Numbered from the stretch's first letter, positions 1 to 11,541 are shown. The stretch: DNA of 64,000 bases from Aralia elata (GCA_034770075.1 CM068386.1:85781265-85845264); one strand, 5' to 3'. A program made the numbers and translations. Notes: generated from the letters alone by a model not told the origin.

Positions 1-140
1 AAAATCGCAGAGTAGTATGAAGATAGCCAGAAGATCATAGAGTATAAGCCTGATCGTAGAGTCAAAATCGCAGAGTCACTATCTTCGTAGAGCAAAAGAA
101 CTACTCTACGATTTCACTCTAAAGAATTCAAAATCGTAGA
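1..140. repeat. Cluster of TCGTAGAGT-type decamers
   Basis: About seven copies of a 9-10-base motif (TCGTAGAGT, TCGCAGAGT, TCATAGAGT and the inverted CTCTACGAT) are scattered in the first 140 bases. One more inverted copy lies near 526-537. The same decamer is clustered in the LTRs of the Ty3/gypsy element D (28905-29097 and 39976-40079). Confidence 0.8.
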
Positions 141-1075
141 GTACAGACATCTGATAAGTCAATGATAAGTTATGACAAGTTCATCAACCTTAACACTCGA
201 CCATCTGAGGTTATCATCAGATATTTTACGATAAGGACAAGTCGACAAAGCCTCTATCTAACAACCATTTTAGTAGAGCTAAAGGACACGTGGCTACTAC
301 TGCACTATTCACAGTATTGAAGAAAGCAACCTGAGGTGGTCCAAGCAGGCAGCAATTCAAAGTCAATCAATTATTGAAAGACAAGTGTCCAAGCAAGAAT
401 GGAACAACGATAACTTTTCAATGGGAATATCCCTATAGAACTATATAAAGTCATCAAATTTAAGCACTAAAAATACAAGTGATCAATCAAGTCCAAGTGC
501 TGAAACTCTGAGTTCATACTAGCTCTACTCTACGATTCCAAGAAACACATCGTGCTGCTAAGTCATTCGAAGAGAACCTAAAAGCAACTTAGCAACAACT
601 TCAAACAAACTACTTCTCTTAGTGATTAGTCAGATCTAAGTGATCTTTTGTAAACCAAGTCTGTGTGACTTGAAGGATTCTTTATGAATCATTGTGTAAA
701 AGTTCTTTGTGAACTATAATCTTAGTGATTACCCTCCTTAGTGAACAATCCTTACTCTCGGAGTAGAAGGGAGGATTATGAGACTTTTATGCTCTAAACC
801 TTTTAAAAATCTCTTGTGTTCTTTAAAATTTTCATTTCAGTTTCTATCACTCTACGTTTTATATCTGTGTCTTATTACTACATTATCGCATTAAATTTAG
901 AACTGCGAATTTCTTTAAAATCTTTGAATGACTTTTCTTAAACATTCTGTTGTGTTAATCCAATCTATTAAATTGCTTAACCGATTTTGTAATACATCTC
1001 AATAAATAAAATTTAAAGAATCTATTCAACCCTACATCCCCCTTTCTAGACCTCTTTCGTACCTATCTGGGAATA
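1..1075 (+). mobile_element. Right part of a probable Ty1/copia-type LTR
   Basis: This stretch has promoter-like and leader-like character. A TATA-like ctatataaag lies near 450-460, followed by runs of 'cttagtga / ctttgtgaac' phrases and a T-rich stretch. The end near 1020-1070 (caaccctacatccccctttctagacc) resembles the 3' end of SIRE/Tork-type copia LTRs just before the primer site. No clear primer site follows, so the element body is gone. The left edge lies outside the window. A plant pararetrovirus leader has a similar look and cannot be fully excluded. No coding region is visible. Confidence 0.4.
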
Positions 1076-1388
1076 ACATAGCATTTAGAATACAATAATT
1101 ATTCTTCGGTCTGGCAAAAATAATCTTTATCCCTTTGAAGTTGTCACGTTTGGTGCAATAGTTTAGTCAAATAAAGAAAGTACAATTACATAACTACACT
1201 AGAAAAAAAAAGTTGCAATCGACATATTTTGTCAAAATCTGTAGAATGTCCATCAGGATTGCCAAATTTCATATATGACTTCGTTTAAAAAAATGCAATA
1301 ATTACGTTACACCCTAAACCATCTTTAACCTTCTAAAATCCCATTCACACCCAAAAAAACAGAAAACTTAATTACTCCACCTGTGATG
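1076..1388. other. AT-rich spacer, no feature seen
   Basis: This is the sequence between the copia-like LTR remnant and the next repeat-like block. It is AT-rich with short homopolymers. I find no ORF, TIR or primer site that can be supported. Confidence 0.5.
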
Positions 1389-2070
1389 GCACTTCTTTCT
1401 AATGACGATACCTCATCTAAAGTCGTAGTTGTTTCCACCAGTTATGGCAATGGTAACGGTGGTATTTCTCTGGAACTGAGACTGGATCGATCTGACCTAC
1501 AAGAGGAGTAAACCAAAAATATCCTTGACGGTCAAAACCGCCAAGGATACCTCCGGTGTGAGAGTAAGTATATATCGGAATGAAAGGAAATATGCAACGG
1601 AGGGCTAGAGAAGTTTTAGAGAGAGAAATAAGGGAATTAGATCGTAACTTTACCTTCAAGTGTCTCCCTGTATTTAAAGGTACCTATTGGGTTGTTCACG
1701 TGTTTTGAGTTTGCCTCCCAGTGCTGATATGTCGTGTTCTTATTCGTTATGACTGTAAACTCACATGTAAGGAAGTGAGCATATTCTTAGCATTGCACGT
1801 GTAGGACAACTGCCACGTGTCACCCTGAGAGGCTTCGTCATTGCTTGTAAAGGGGATAATCATGGAGAAGGAAAATGAGGTTGCCATATTTCCTGATGGT
1901 TCCTTTCGGTGCTCGGGGCTTTATCCTTAGCTCGCCTTATATTATGAAGGTCTCTTATCTTGGCGACCCAAAAGGCCACTCTGGACCTGAAGGCCCTAGA
2001 GGTATGTTTCTAAGGTAGGTATATCCTAACAAGCACTTCTCTTCGACGACGATACCTCATCTAAAGTCGT
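1389..2070 (-). mobile_element. Unclassified LTR-like fragment flanked by a 38-bp direct repeat
   Basis: Read on the minus strand, this begins near 2030 with TGTTAGGATATACC, a typical LTR start. A TATA-like TTTAAATA near 1670-1676 is followed by a CT-rich leader, so it looks like the U3-R of a small LTR. A direct repeat of about 38 bp (1389-1426 and 2033-2070, sharing gcacttct and acgatacctcatctaaagtcgt) brackets it. That is too long for an integrase target duplication. The minus-strand 80-codon frame at 1417-1659 has no recognisable relative. The right repeat copy ends exactly where element B starts. Confidence 0.35.
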
Positions 2071-2298
2071 TGTAACGCCCCCAAACCCCGGGTCTACCTT
2101 CAAAACCAGGTCCGGTGCGTCACGGTGCTACTCATTCAATGCATACACCTATATAATCTTAAGATATAAATGTAATTTAAATATATTACAATATGTCACC
2201 TTCTAATCTCAGGTTCTAATACCTTTATATCTTCATTTCATAATATTACTAAATAATACATCATTGAAAATATTACAATTAAATCACATTGCATACAT

Positions 2299-2378
2299 CT
2301 ATACAATTAAGTCTTCTTTCTTAGCGTATTCATTTCTCTTAACTTCTTCTGACCATTCAAGTTCTTCTGCTCTAGCTG
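2299..2378 (-). other. Lys/Glu-rich micro-ORF after CTCACCCTTGC block, LTR of B
   Basis: On the minus strand, CTCACCCTTGC (about 2400) is followed by an acceptor-like pyrimidine/TGCAG. It then opens into a short charged frame (AARAEELEWSEEV..., ending ...EEDLIV-stop style). The same frame is open in B's second LTR near 26330-26410, with only a few changes (ARAEGSEWSEEV...). Related blocks occur in A2, A and D. Whether it is ever translated is unknown. Confidence 0.4.
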
Positions 2379-2782
2379 CACAAATTTTAAAATTTTTGCA
2401 AGGGTGAGCATTTAATTAATCCGTACGTAATAACAGTTGAATAAACAATCAACAACATAATGAATATCGACATAGTCTCTGAAAAAATTTCAACAACTGA
2501 ACAATAATTGTGAAACAGCTTTTGTGACGCCCCGAAATTCGGGTCTCAAACACCCAGATTTGGTCATCACGATCCAATACAAACATCCACCTCCAAACAA
2601 CATACAATAACTAAGTGCGGAATATAATAAACATATGTTGTTTATTTAAAAGGTGTTACTAGTCCCAAGATTCGATAACCTTAATACAAAAATACAAATA
2701 TACTCTAATACAGTACTTTAGGGTTTAAATAACAATAAAAGTTTCTTAATTATGCCTGGATCAAAATACAGACATTAAAAGA

Positions 2783-2836
2783 CTAATACTTCATCTTTTC
2801 CTTGCCCTTGTCTTTTCCTGAGGTCTCGGGCTTAAC
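2783..2836 (-). other. Lys-rich micro-ORF in LTR A2
   Basis: The minus strand carries CTCACCCTTGCTATATCATGAAC followed by TTGCAG at 2836-2841. Then comes an 18-codon frame reading VKPETSGKDKGKEKMKY before a stop. The block is nearly the same in the LTRs of element D (VKPERSKEDKGKGKLKK), although A2 and D otherwise differ greatly. Confidence 0.45.
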
Positions 2837-4055
2837 TGCAATAAGGTTCATGATATAGCAAGGGTGAGAAACTAGTTTGCTCAACAAGTTTAAATAACAG
2901 CAAGAAATGATATATATCATGATGAACGGAATGTAAATAGAGGAATTCAACAATATGAATATCGGAAGCAAGAATAATAATTGCTTTTAGAACGAATGCT
3001 AGTCAACTAGACTTTAAACAATAAACGTCTAAGGGAGTCAATAGCTAATTGACCCTTTGGTTACTGGCTAAGAAATAAGTACTCGAAGGGAGCAGCCTCT
3101 AGTACCCGATGTGTATGCATAACATTTAATTTCTGTTCTTTGTATCTTATATCCGATACGTGGGGTACTCCCCTATATTTTTAGGGGTGTTCATATAGTC
3201 CAAGATTCCGCACCATCAAATGGTTTAGATAGCTTTTAAAATCTATACCGCTAATGTCTAGCCGAACAATGGCTAAGACTTAACTATAGCAGTTCATCCA
3301 TAATAGAACTTTAAATAGCGAGTGCCAATAACAACGATGTGGAATAATTGTTAAGTAATTAATCCACTTAGAGCATGCTTGAGGAATTAAAGATTCAAGC
3401 TTAAATATTAACTTGCAATAAATGATACAAGAATGGTTTCAGGGAACTTGCAACAACGTAAGAAGTTTAAAGTTAGGAACTTGCACAAAGTGAAGTTTTG
3501 GTAAAAGGGAACTTGTCCTCAATAATACTTGCACAACAATGATGTATTTGCACAAGTTAGTAGAAGTCAAGGGAACTTGCGTTCAACATATAAGGTGAAT
3601 GAAATTAGGGAACTTGCCTGGTGTGTTTGCTACAATATACTGACACACGCTCCTTAAAATCCTATACAATTAAGTACATATTCGTATAACAATTAGTCAC
3701 ATATAGACTAGATTTAAAACTGACGTAGCATCATTAAAGCACATTGATTGCCACTACAACTACCCAGGTTAATCAATTTTTGCCTTAAGACAACACTATT
3801 TTGGTTGTCAAATGGTTACCTAATAGTAATCAAGTAATAATCAACTAATTATCCTAATTTAACATTAATGAAACAAGGTCTAATTAGTTATTCACACTTG
3901 TTATTTAATATTAATCAGAATAATAAATAATTAATCTAACTGCATTTATTATTACTTAATATTAATTAAATAATAATTAACTAATTGTTAATATTAAAAT
4001 TGCACGACCTGACCTGAACCGCCATGATCCGGACCAATTCGGCCAAGAACACGGC

Positions 4056-4287
4056 CTTGGCGCTACAGCGCCAAGCATACAAGCGAGGTTGACGCTGCGG
4101 CGTCAGGCCCGAGCGATCCCAGCTGGCACACAACCTTCACGCTGCGGCGTGAGATTAAGCAGCAATCATGGCGCTGCGACGTCAAAGCCCTTAGGCGCGG
4201 CACTGCGGCACGACGCTGACGCTATGGCGCCAACACCCCTTATCGCATCGCTGCGGCGTCATCTGCTGGCGCTGCGGCGTGACGAAC
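4056..4287. repeat. CGCTGCGGCGT motif cluster in LTR A2
   Basis: At least eight copies or near-copies of GACGCTGCGGCGTC or its halves sit in about 230 bases of otherwise AT-rich LTR. The motif is a near-palindrome. The open frame seen here on the + strand (4089-4310) is a by-product of the GC-rich repeats. Confidence 0.8.
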
Positions 4288-6659
4288 CAGAGGTCGCCTT
4301 CTCCGTTTAGTTTCAGTGATTTTCCTAAATTTTAATTATTAAAACTAATTTCCAAGCATGCATAACCCAATATTAACCACATACTACTATTAATTATGAG
4401 TTTTATACACCTAATTTGATGAATTAATTCCAAGCATATAAGCAGAGCTTTCATCCATGTCTACTGTAACAGGAAAAAGCTTACCTTCTAGTAGATTTAG
4501 ACGCATTTTTCCTCCTCCTTCCGTAGTAAACAATATAATCTGAGGTCATTCGCGTGCCAACTTCCTTCCTCCCGATTTTCCTTCCTTCCTAAACTCTCAA
4601 TTTCTCTCTCTGAGTGAATTTTTGCAACCTCGGTGCACTGAAGGAAGAAGTCGAGGTCCTAATTTATAGAAATTTCAAAAACCAGACAATGCAATTGCCC
4701 AATTTGGTTAATTAGCGTGAAGTGGAAGAAGACGATGGGCAAACGCCGCTGATTATCTTCAGCCACGAGAATCCGGTAAGAAATCCCGCAGCAAATCCTT
4801 ATGCGGCTAAAGATGAGATTTGCACTGTTCATCCCAACTTATTTTAATTCAATTTTTCTACCTAATTTACCAACCACTGTTAGAAATAAAATGGGATATG
4901 TCCCAGAATTCTTGTCCCACATTAATGTCACTTATTATTTATTTACTAACATGACTATAAATATTATTAATTGTATTATCTTTATTAATTAATATGTAAT
5001 ATTAATTAATTTACTATATTCAAAATAACTGAATATTTAATACTTAATTATTCATAAATTTCTAGATATTAAATAACCTAGGATAGTCCATTAATTTAAT
5101 AATTCTATTACTGAGACTCCCTTTAAATTAATTAAATATCTATTCCTACACTATATTCAATTAAATTGAATATTTAATTAATCGGCAATTTATCAATTCT
5201 TTTAACATTAAAACCGTAGGGTTAGTTCACTAATTTAATTAAACCATTAATGACTCCCTTTAATTAATCCTAACAGTTACGCGAAATCATAAAATCACAT
5301 AACCAATTAAATACACAAGATTTTAAATAATCATACGAAACTAACTCATTAAAAATTAAATATATATTTAATTAATAATGGAGTTTAAAAATTCACGGTC
5401 ATTACATCGTTGAATAAATAGGAACAACAGTTTCCTTTTGTTTAATGTTTTTGAAACAACATACTAATCAATTCTTAAGACATTAATCTTTTCTTCTGCT
5501 CTTTCTTAGGTTGGGCATCATCTACGTTTACCTCATTATTATGACACACCCTGTGTCTAGCTCATTATTATGATACAACTTATGTATAGTTCATCTCGTG
5601 ATTCTTTACTCCCCTATATAAGGGTTTCTACTCTTATACTCACACTAGTTTTTTTTAACTTTGATGAATTTTCAACAATTCTACAGCTTTCCTCTACGCT
5701 TGTCTAGCCAAAAATAAATGGTATCGATATTCTTCTTAAACAGTTTATGAAAAACAGAACTTTCACAATTTGAACAATTCAATAATAAATCATTCCTCTC
5801 AAACAGCACATAAGTGCAGGTATTGGCACATAGCAAAATCAACTAAACAACTTGTACAAATATAACACATTTGCACAAAGATAGAAAAGTTGCTCAATTA
5901 CAAAATTTTGAGTAAGTTCAGGAAACTTGTCTTCTACGCGATTTACCGGAATGCAATCCAATCACCCTTCAAATGACCAATATATATAATTAAGGTTGAC
6001 ATATCAATTAGTCACATAATGATGCTCAAATTGGTTTCTTTGAGCTTATTTTAGCTTATTACATAGTTCACGATGTTCGTGTTTTACAACTAAAAATAAC
6101 ATAACATAACCCTATACATCTCGATTTACTCTTCTCTTAGCTTCAGCCATAGTTTAGACTTCAATTTTGAAGTCCCCCCCCCCCCCGATGTTCGCATTTT
6201 ATAGTTCAAAACATCTTAAATCATCCTTTAATTAACCTTTGTTACACTTGCCTTCGGAACAACGTAGCATAACGTTACATGACTACTCGACGTTCGAAAA
6301 TTGACACACGTTGGTTTACTTCCCATTTAGTCAAATTCATAATTTAGACTTACATTACAAAGTCTCTCTATATTGGTTTAGCTTTAAAATTCTCATTTCA
6401 TATTGTTCGCGTTTTATAATTTAATTTACGCGACCAAACTTCAAAAAGGTCTTTTAGCGTCGCGACGTTCGGGAACGTCAAGACCCGCTTAACCACCCCC
6501 ATGATAGTTTACAATTATCTTAATTCGTATGTTTTAATGTTTCCTTTTTATTTAGAATTGAAATACTAAACAAGGGTACAATCTTTTGTTATGGCATTAT
6601 AACGATTGCATGCTCATACGCCTGACTAGCCTACGTGAACATTCAACGTACGTACGCAT

Positions 6660-6805
6660 AGCTGCTCAGCACTGGCCACCCAGGCCCTTGGGCGTTGCGT
6701 TGCCCAGATTTGCCTTGCAGGTAGCGTCGCGGCACCGGCTCGAATTCTTCCCTCATATGTGTAGCGCCGCGGCACTACATGGGCGTCGCGGCGGTGCTGA
6801 CCACC
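6660..6805. repeat. GGCGTCGCGGC motif cluster in LTR of B
   Basis: GC-rich phrases (gggcgttgcgttgcccag, gtagcgtcgcggcacc, gtagcgccgcggcac, gggcgtcgcggcggtg) are packed into about 145 bases. The other LTR of B has the matching cluster at 42317-42440 with several C-to-T changes. Both occupy the same position in the LTR as the unrelated motif clusters of A2, A, C and D. Confidence 0.75.
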
Positions 6806-8687
6806 CCGTTAGCTGACTGCATGTTTTTCATCCTTAAGAAAATTTTCATTTTCCATCGTACCTTTTTCTGAACGTCATAACTTCCTCATCCGTTATCGAA
6901 ATGAGTCCGTGCTTGAGACATTTATGAGCTCGTAACATTATCTAGAATTTTTCCTGAATGGAAAATTTTTCCAAGTTAATTACCAGGACAAAATAGTGGC
7001 CCGAAAAACCTTCGTTGTCTAGTTTTTGCTAAATGACGTTTTCAACTTTGAATTTTCAAATCATCGTAACTTACTCATACGAAGTCAGATTGAGCTCTTT
7101 CTTAAGCCTACAACTCACTTATACTATAAACTACAAAACCCCCAGAAAATTAGAATTTTTTGAAAGCGTTAATTACCTGTAAACTTGACCTGAAATTCAT
7201 ACCAAGCTAAGGTTTTCATCATTTGACGTCTTTTACTAAACTTTTCACCATAACTTCGTTATTATATATTTTTACTCCGTTATAATTGGAACATTTCCAC
7301 AACACATACACATATATTCCTTCTTCTCGGATTACAAAATACTTCTCATGAACTAACAACTTATTTAGTCCGATTAAAGTCCTCTACATAGTTTTCCATC
7401 CTTTAAGCATAGGCTTACGTTTTTAGTTTTTGTTTTCACTTTCATGTATATTATTGGTAGTTTACAAGTATAAACCACCTTATATCTCCAAGATCCACCA
7501 TGATCCACTACAAACCATAACAACAACACCAATCAAAATAAAAACTTAATATGAAAGGTTTAGAGTTAGGTTTTAGGTATACCTCTTTAGTTCTTGCTTT
7601 CTTATTCTTGCTTGATAATGGTTTAGCTTGCTTTCATTCTCTTCTTCCTTTCTTTCAATATCTGTACACCCTCTCTCTCTCTCTCTTACCTCTCTGGCTC
7701 TCAAGCTTTGCTCTCTCTTTTTTTACATAGGAACTTTAGATGAAGTGAAACAAAGAATGCAAGTATACTTGTTATATGTATATATAAAACAAAGTTTGCT
7801 TTGCTTACAAGTTGGCCACTCCAATAGGTCTTCTCCTAGTCTTGCCCCTCAACTCTCCAATATCTTGCTAACCACTCCTTAGTCTAGTTTAATCATCTAA
7901 CAATTAACTAACCAAGGTTGGATTAACATCATTACAAACCAAGACTTTCTTGCTTGCATTTAATGCATTACTTGCAATTTCTTCTTAACTCTTGGTAGGA
8001 GGTTGCCCTTTGGCCTCTCTCTTGGCTAAGGTGGCCGGGTACACCCCCCTTCCGAAGTCCCAATTGGTTTTTGTCTTCCCATTAGCTTCTCGTTACATTT
8101 TTAGTTTCGTAATTCGTTCGTTTTTCTTTTCATTAGATTTTCCCTTACGCGTTCCTTAGCCAAAACCATAAAAATTTTCTTGTAAATTTTTTTTATTAGA
8201 GATTTCATCTCCCTTTCCCAAATAAACGCTATGACGTAATTCGAAAAGTCAAAAAACAAAAAAGGCGTTTTTAGCATGAATATGGTTTTAACGTCTTTTT
8301 CCTGAAATTTTTTTTATTAGAGATTATGTCTCTCATTCTCAAATAAACGCTATGACGTAATTCAAAAATTAAAAAAAAATGTAAAAGCGTTTTTTGCATT
8401 TTACGAATAGTGTTTAGCATTTTTCTCGAAATTTTTTTATTTCGTCTACAAAACAACAACACGTATACATAATTACATAACACACATACTAGGTCATAAT
8501 TCGACCTTTAATCATATAAAATCATATTTACACATAATAATATCCATAAAATTATATTTTATTAGATATTTACATCGAAAACCTAATTACAAGGTTATCC
8601 AAGTTTTAGTATCATCACATTCTTCTCCCTTGTAAGGATTCCGTCCTCGAAATCACTATTACAAAATTACATCAAAAAGATAAATAT

Positions 8688-8775
8688 AATTTTCTTCATC
8701 CTTCTAGCGAGTCCCCACGTAGCTTCTTCGGCACTGTGGTTACTCCAAACTACCTTCACTGAAGGTGTTATCTTA
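8688..8775 (-). pseudogene. Chromodomain tail of element B (remnant)
   Basis: Minus-strand codons read VKVVWSNHSAEEATW and continue to a short basic tail. This matches the end of the Tekay chromodomain, compare VKVLWRNHTAKKATW in element D at 38065-38115. It lies directly next to the end of gag, so protease, RT, RNase H and most of integrase have been removed by one internal deletion whose right edge is near 8776-8780. The chromodomain in this family is thought to steer integration to heterochromatin. This copy cannot act. Confidence 0.75.
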
Positions 8776-8779
8776 CTTC

Positions 8780-9409
8780 TTCAAAAATTTGGCTAGTATT
8801 AATTTACCAGCGCTATTTCTCTTACTTTCGCTTCCTCCATCTGTCCCCTTCTTCGGACAATTTTTTACTTGATGATCCAACAATCCACAAGTATAACACC
8901 CGTTTTGCTTTGAATTTGGGCAATTAGGAGAGATATGTCCCTCATGCCCACAATTATAACATGCCCTCTTAGCTTTCCTACGTACCCTTGTATGATTCTT
9001 CGAACAGTTTTCACACTCTTGAACCCTTTTCTTCCGGTCTCTTTGCTTGTCTTTTAAATGATTGTTATTCCATTTCCTTTTCTGACTTTCCTCAGCTTTA
9101 CCTTCTTCCTCGTCTTTCTTGCTTTGTCCCTCATGATTGAATTGGCTTAACGCTTTATTTCCTCCCTCCGCTATTATAGCTTTCTCTAGGATCGTTCGAA
9201 CGAGTCGATCTGTAACACCGATAATTTATCGTAGAGCGAGGGGTTCAACCCTTACTCAATCCTACGCGCCTTCCTCTCTTTAGTGTCCACTTAATGTGGA
9301 GCAAACCTTGCCAGTTTGTTGAAAGTAGTTCTCTATTCGGCTCTAAAAAATGTATCTCCATTCGGCTCTGCATACTCCTGGGAAAGTAGTTCTCGAAGTA
9401 TAACTCTTT
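8780..9409 (-). pseudogene. Gag C-terminal half of element B
   Basis: The minus strand carries, in order: the capsid-like phrase ELYFENYFPRSMQ; a region with frameshifts that still shows LARFAPH and LEKAIIAEGGNKALSQFN; then intact CCHC zinc knuckles CYNCGHEGHISPNC and CYTCGLLDHQVKNC preceded by a partial CENCSKNH. Gag packages the retrotransposon RNA, and the knuckles bind nucleic acid. The frame closes with a stop shortly after the last knuckle, where pol has been deleted. The other gag half lies at 25629-25838, on the far side of LTR C. A short deletion after FLEPNRE and several frameshifts show it is dead. Confidence 0.8.
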
Positions 9410-9485
9410 TGTGACAACTCGAATTTTCATTAATTATTAAATAAGAATTTAATAAATAAAATTCTTATTATGAGAGGTGTCGGAT

Positions 9486-9488
<3 letters not shown>

Positions 9489-9556
<68 letters not shown>
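9489..9556. repeat. (TA)n-(TG)n microsatellite
   Basis: A run of about 14 TA units passes directly into about 19 TG units inside LTR C. Confidence 0.95.
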
Positions 9557-9558
<2 letters not shown>

Positions 9559-11116
9559 ATATTTTGAAATATGTGATTTGGTGTGAAGAGATTAAGTGTG
9601 AATATAGAAGAGAAATATATATATTTATATATTGAAAAAATGAGGTTTAATAGTTAATTAAACCATTGAGGGAAATAAATGAAATTGTTACGAAAAGAAA
9701 ATTAACTGAATATTATTAATTAATTAAGTTGAAAATTGTATTATGAAATAATATAATTTGATTGTTATGCCTTGTTGGCAATGGAATTGTTATGAATTAA
9801 ATTTCATAAATAATGAGAGTAAATTATTTAATTAAAATAGTGAATTAGTGTAAATATATATTTGTTTTAATAAAATGAGAAAGCAATGTGTTACATATAA
9901 ATGTAATATGTTAATGTAATACGATTGTGAATTTCGTAAATACTTAAAATATTGATCGAATAAAATAAATATTTTAGTTGGGATATTTATTAAATAAAAT
10001 AAATATTTGGTGGAAATTATTATGAAATAATTTATTTAAGTATGATGATATTAAGTAAATTGATGATAAACAATTTTATAATCGGTGCATATTTTTATTA
10101 TGCTAATGGAATGGTAATTGTTGTTATTTGTTATGTAATCGTTAACTTGATTATTGGGTCAAGTATAATTGGATTTATTAATAAAATAAGTTTAATTAAA
10201 TTTAAGTGTGACAAATGTATCATATAATAAGAAGGTTATTAGAATAAATTAAAAAAGAATTTCTAGGTTCTAGCCAAACATGGCCTTGTGGCCCTTATTT
10301 TCCCTAACTGCAGAGTCTTTTCTAAGTTTGGTAACTGATGAAGGAATTGAGTTCTTACGTTAGAAAAAAGCCTTCATCAGCTAACTTATTCTTCAGTAAA
10401 GCAAAACTTGTGAGAAAAACAGAGTGGGTTTGAGAGTTCTGTGAGATTGAAGAAGAGAAATTTTGGAGGAACAAGAAAAGAAGAAGAAGGATAACCATCT
10501 AATCATCTATTCCAAGTCTAAACAAGAATCAAAGGTGATAATCTAACTTTGAGTTCTTAGTTTTCTATTTCTTGAGTTTTTCTTCGAAAAATGGATTTAT
10601 GGATGAATGATAGAGATGTTGTTTATATATGTTTATAAGCATGCTTAATCTATTATATTGCATCTATATATGATTTTGGAGTAATTAAATCCATGAAAAC
10701 ATGTTTTAAAATTAAGAATTTGGGTTTTGTGGAAATATGTATGTTTTGGCCTATTTCAAGGTTAAAATTGGTTTAGGAATTCTTGTAGTAAATTGTAAAT
10801 TGATGGTTGATTATTATAGTGCTCTGAGAAACGAAAACAACCCAATTTGAATGAGTTAAATCAGATGTGAAACGAGTTCGTGGTGGATGATTTCGCTTAA
10901 TATGTCAAATTATAAAAATATAGCACGGACACTGAATTTGGATCCTTAATTTGGGTTATTTGGTGTTTCTAAGATGTTAAAAAGGTTATGTGGAAGTTAG
11001 TTTAGGTGTTTAACACGTTTATAACATATGGGTATGCTTAATTTAGACTTTAATTGATGAATGTTTGGAGTTTTGGCATGAATATTACTGAATCGCGAAC
11101 TGTAAAATCGGAGTCT

Positions 11117-11206
11117 GCATCGCGGCGGCGTAGCGCCGCTGGGTAGGCTTATCTGCGCGCCGCAACGCCGGTGCCTAATATAAAAACAGCGCCGACAAAG
11201 TGATCT
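11117..11206. repeat. GC-rich palindromic motif cluster of LTR C
   Basis: GCGGCGGCGTAGCGCCGC, GCGCGCCGC and CGCCGGTGCC are packed into about 90 bases of AT-rich LTR. The position corresponds to the motif clusters of the other Tekay-type LTRs. Part of it could belong to the scrambled A/C junction. Confidence 0.55.
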
Positions 11207-11218
11207 TTCGATCCGCAA

Positions 11219-11341
11219 AGTGAAACCTGCACCCTTTTTCGGACTAGGGCAATTCAGTGCGATGTGGCCCTCTTGTCCACAATTATAGCATACCCGCTTC
11301 CCCTTCATACGCACATCCGTATGGCTCTTTTCGCAGTTATC
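11219..11341 (-). pseudogene. Gag zinc-knuckle remnant of element A
   Basis: The minus-strand frame reads CDNCEKSHTDV, then CYNCGQEGHIALNC (a canonical CX2CX4HX4C knuckle), then PSPKKGAG before homology is lost. It continues the gag frame that stops at 19888 on the other side of CACTA-1. The second knuckle, protease and pol expected next are absent. Confidence 0.85.
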
Positions 11342-11381
11342 ACACACTACTACAAAATAGTAAATAGACAACACTAAAACC

Positions 11382-11541
11382 ACAACGTTTTTATAAAAAA
11401 ACTTTATGGTATATTTTTACACAACGTTTTTTTAACAAAACGTTGTAGATATATATGAAAAAACGTTATGTATTTAAAACGGCATTTTTTTTGTTTTAAC
11501 TAGATAACATTTTTTTTAAAACGTTATCTATCTAAAAAACA
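11382..11541. repeat. CACTA-1 left subterminal repeats
   Basis: Several copies of ACAACGTTTTT and the inverted AAAACGTTGT/AAAACGTTAT appear in alternating orientation. These are typical transposase-binding subterminal repeats of a CACTA element, and they match the right end at 19575-19865. Confidence 0.85.

Larger units (their letters stand above)
2523..5406 (-). mobile_element. Solo LTR A2 (Tekay-type, 2884 bp)
   Basis: This is a complete LTR in minus orientation: the left edge is TGTGACGCCCCG and the right edge is ...GGTCATTACA. It interrupts B's LTR between 'aacagcttt' and 'gaataaatagg'. The uninterrupted version of that site reads 'aacagctttgagtaaatagg' at 26545-26565. The flanks gcttt (2518-2522) and tcgtt (5407-5411) fit a 5-bp target duplication with two later changes. 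Its length matches the 5' LTR of element A (2878 bp). In element orientation it holds a CT-rich leader (about 4560-4640), the GC motif cluster (4056-4287), a cluster of GGGAACTTGC motifs (3440-3620) and the micro-ORF block. No internal region exists, so this is the product of LTR-LTR recombination. Confidence 0.85.
2071..8619 (-). mobile_element. 3' LTR of element B, split by solo LTR A2
   Basis: The + strand edge is TGTAACGCCCCC (2071) and the other edge ends in ...ATCATCACA (8619). That edge is bordered by the polypurine tract acaagggagaagaa (minus strand, about 8620-8635). Removing A2 leaves about 3.66 kb. It aligns by eye to the second LTR copy at 26110-27138 plus 41574-42867, for example at 'attcaatgcatacacc', 'catatcaattagtcacataatg' and the GC motif block. 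A run of about 13 C sits near 6174-6186. The LTR holds no protein-coding gene. Positions 5407-6670 and 6805-8619 are AT-rich LTR sequence with no separate feature. Confidence 0.75.
9410..11218 (+). mobile_element. Left part of LTR C (plus orientation)
   Basis: LTR start TGTGACAACTCG sits at 9410 inside B's gag. The far end (...GGGTCGTTACA) is at 25628. Flanks tcttt (9405-9409) and tcctt (25629-25633) fit a 5-bp target duplication with one change, and B's gag reads through (FKELYF) when C is removed. A purine-rich leader (about 10400-10550: gagaaaaacagagtgggtttgag ... aagaagaagg) gives the plus orientation. No body or second LTR is seen, so it is probably a solo LTR. The junction with element A near 11218 is not clean. 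The rest of this stretch is AT-rich LTR sequence without genes. Confidence 0.7.

Noticed and set aside
1..1075. Endogenous plant pararetrovirus leader/promoter
   Set aside because: The leader-like text fits, but no caulimovirid coding sequence or primer site is in view. A copia-type LTR explains it equally well, so I kept the simpler call at low confidence.
4089..4310. 73-codon ORF in LTR A2
   Set aside because: A by-product of CGCTGCGGCGT repeats inside a solo LTR.
8780..9409. B as a true TR-GAG (gag-only by design) element
   Set aside because: A chromodomain tail next to gag shows that pol was deleted from a normal chromovirus.
11116..11120. tgcat as left target duplication of element A (right copy 24811-24815)
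   Set aside because: No LTR edge adjoins it; the next base starts a GC-rich motif cluster. A 5-base match within about 100 bases can occur by chance.
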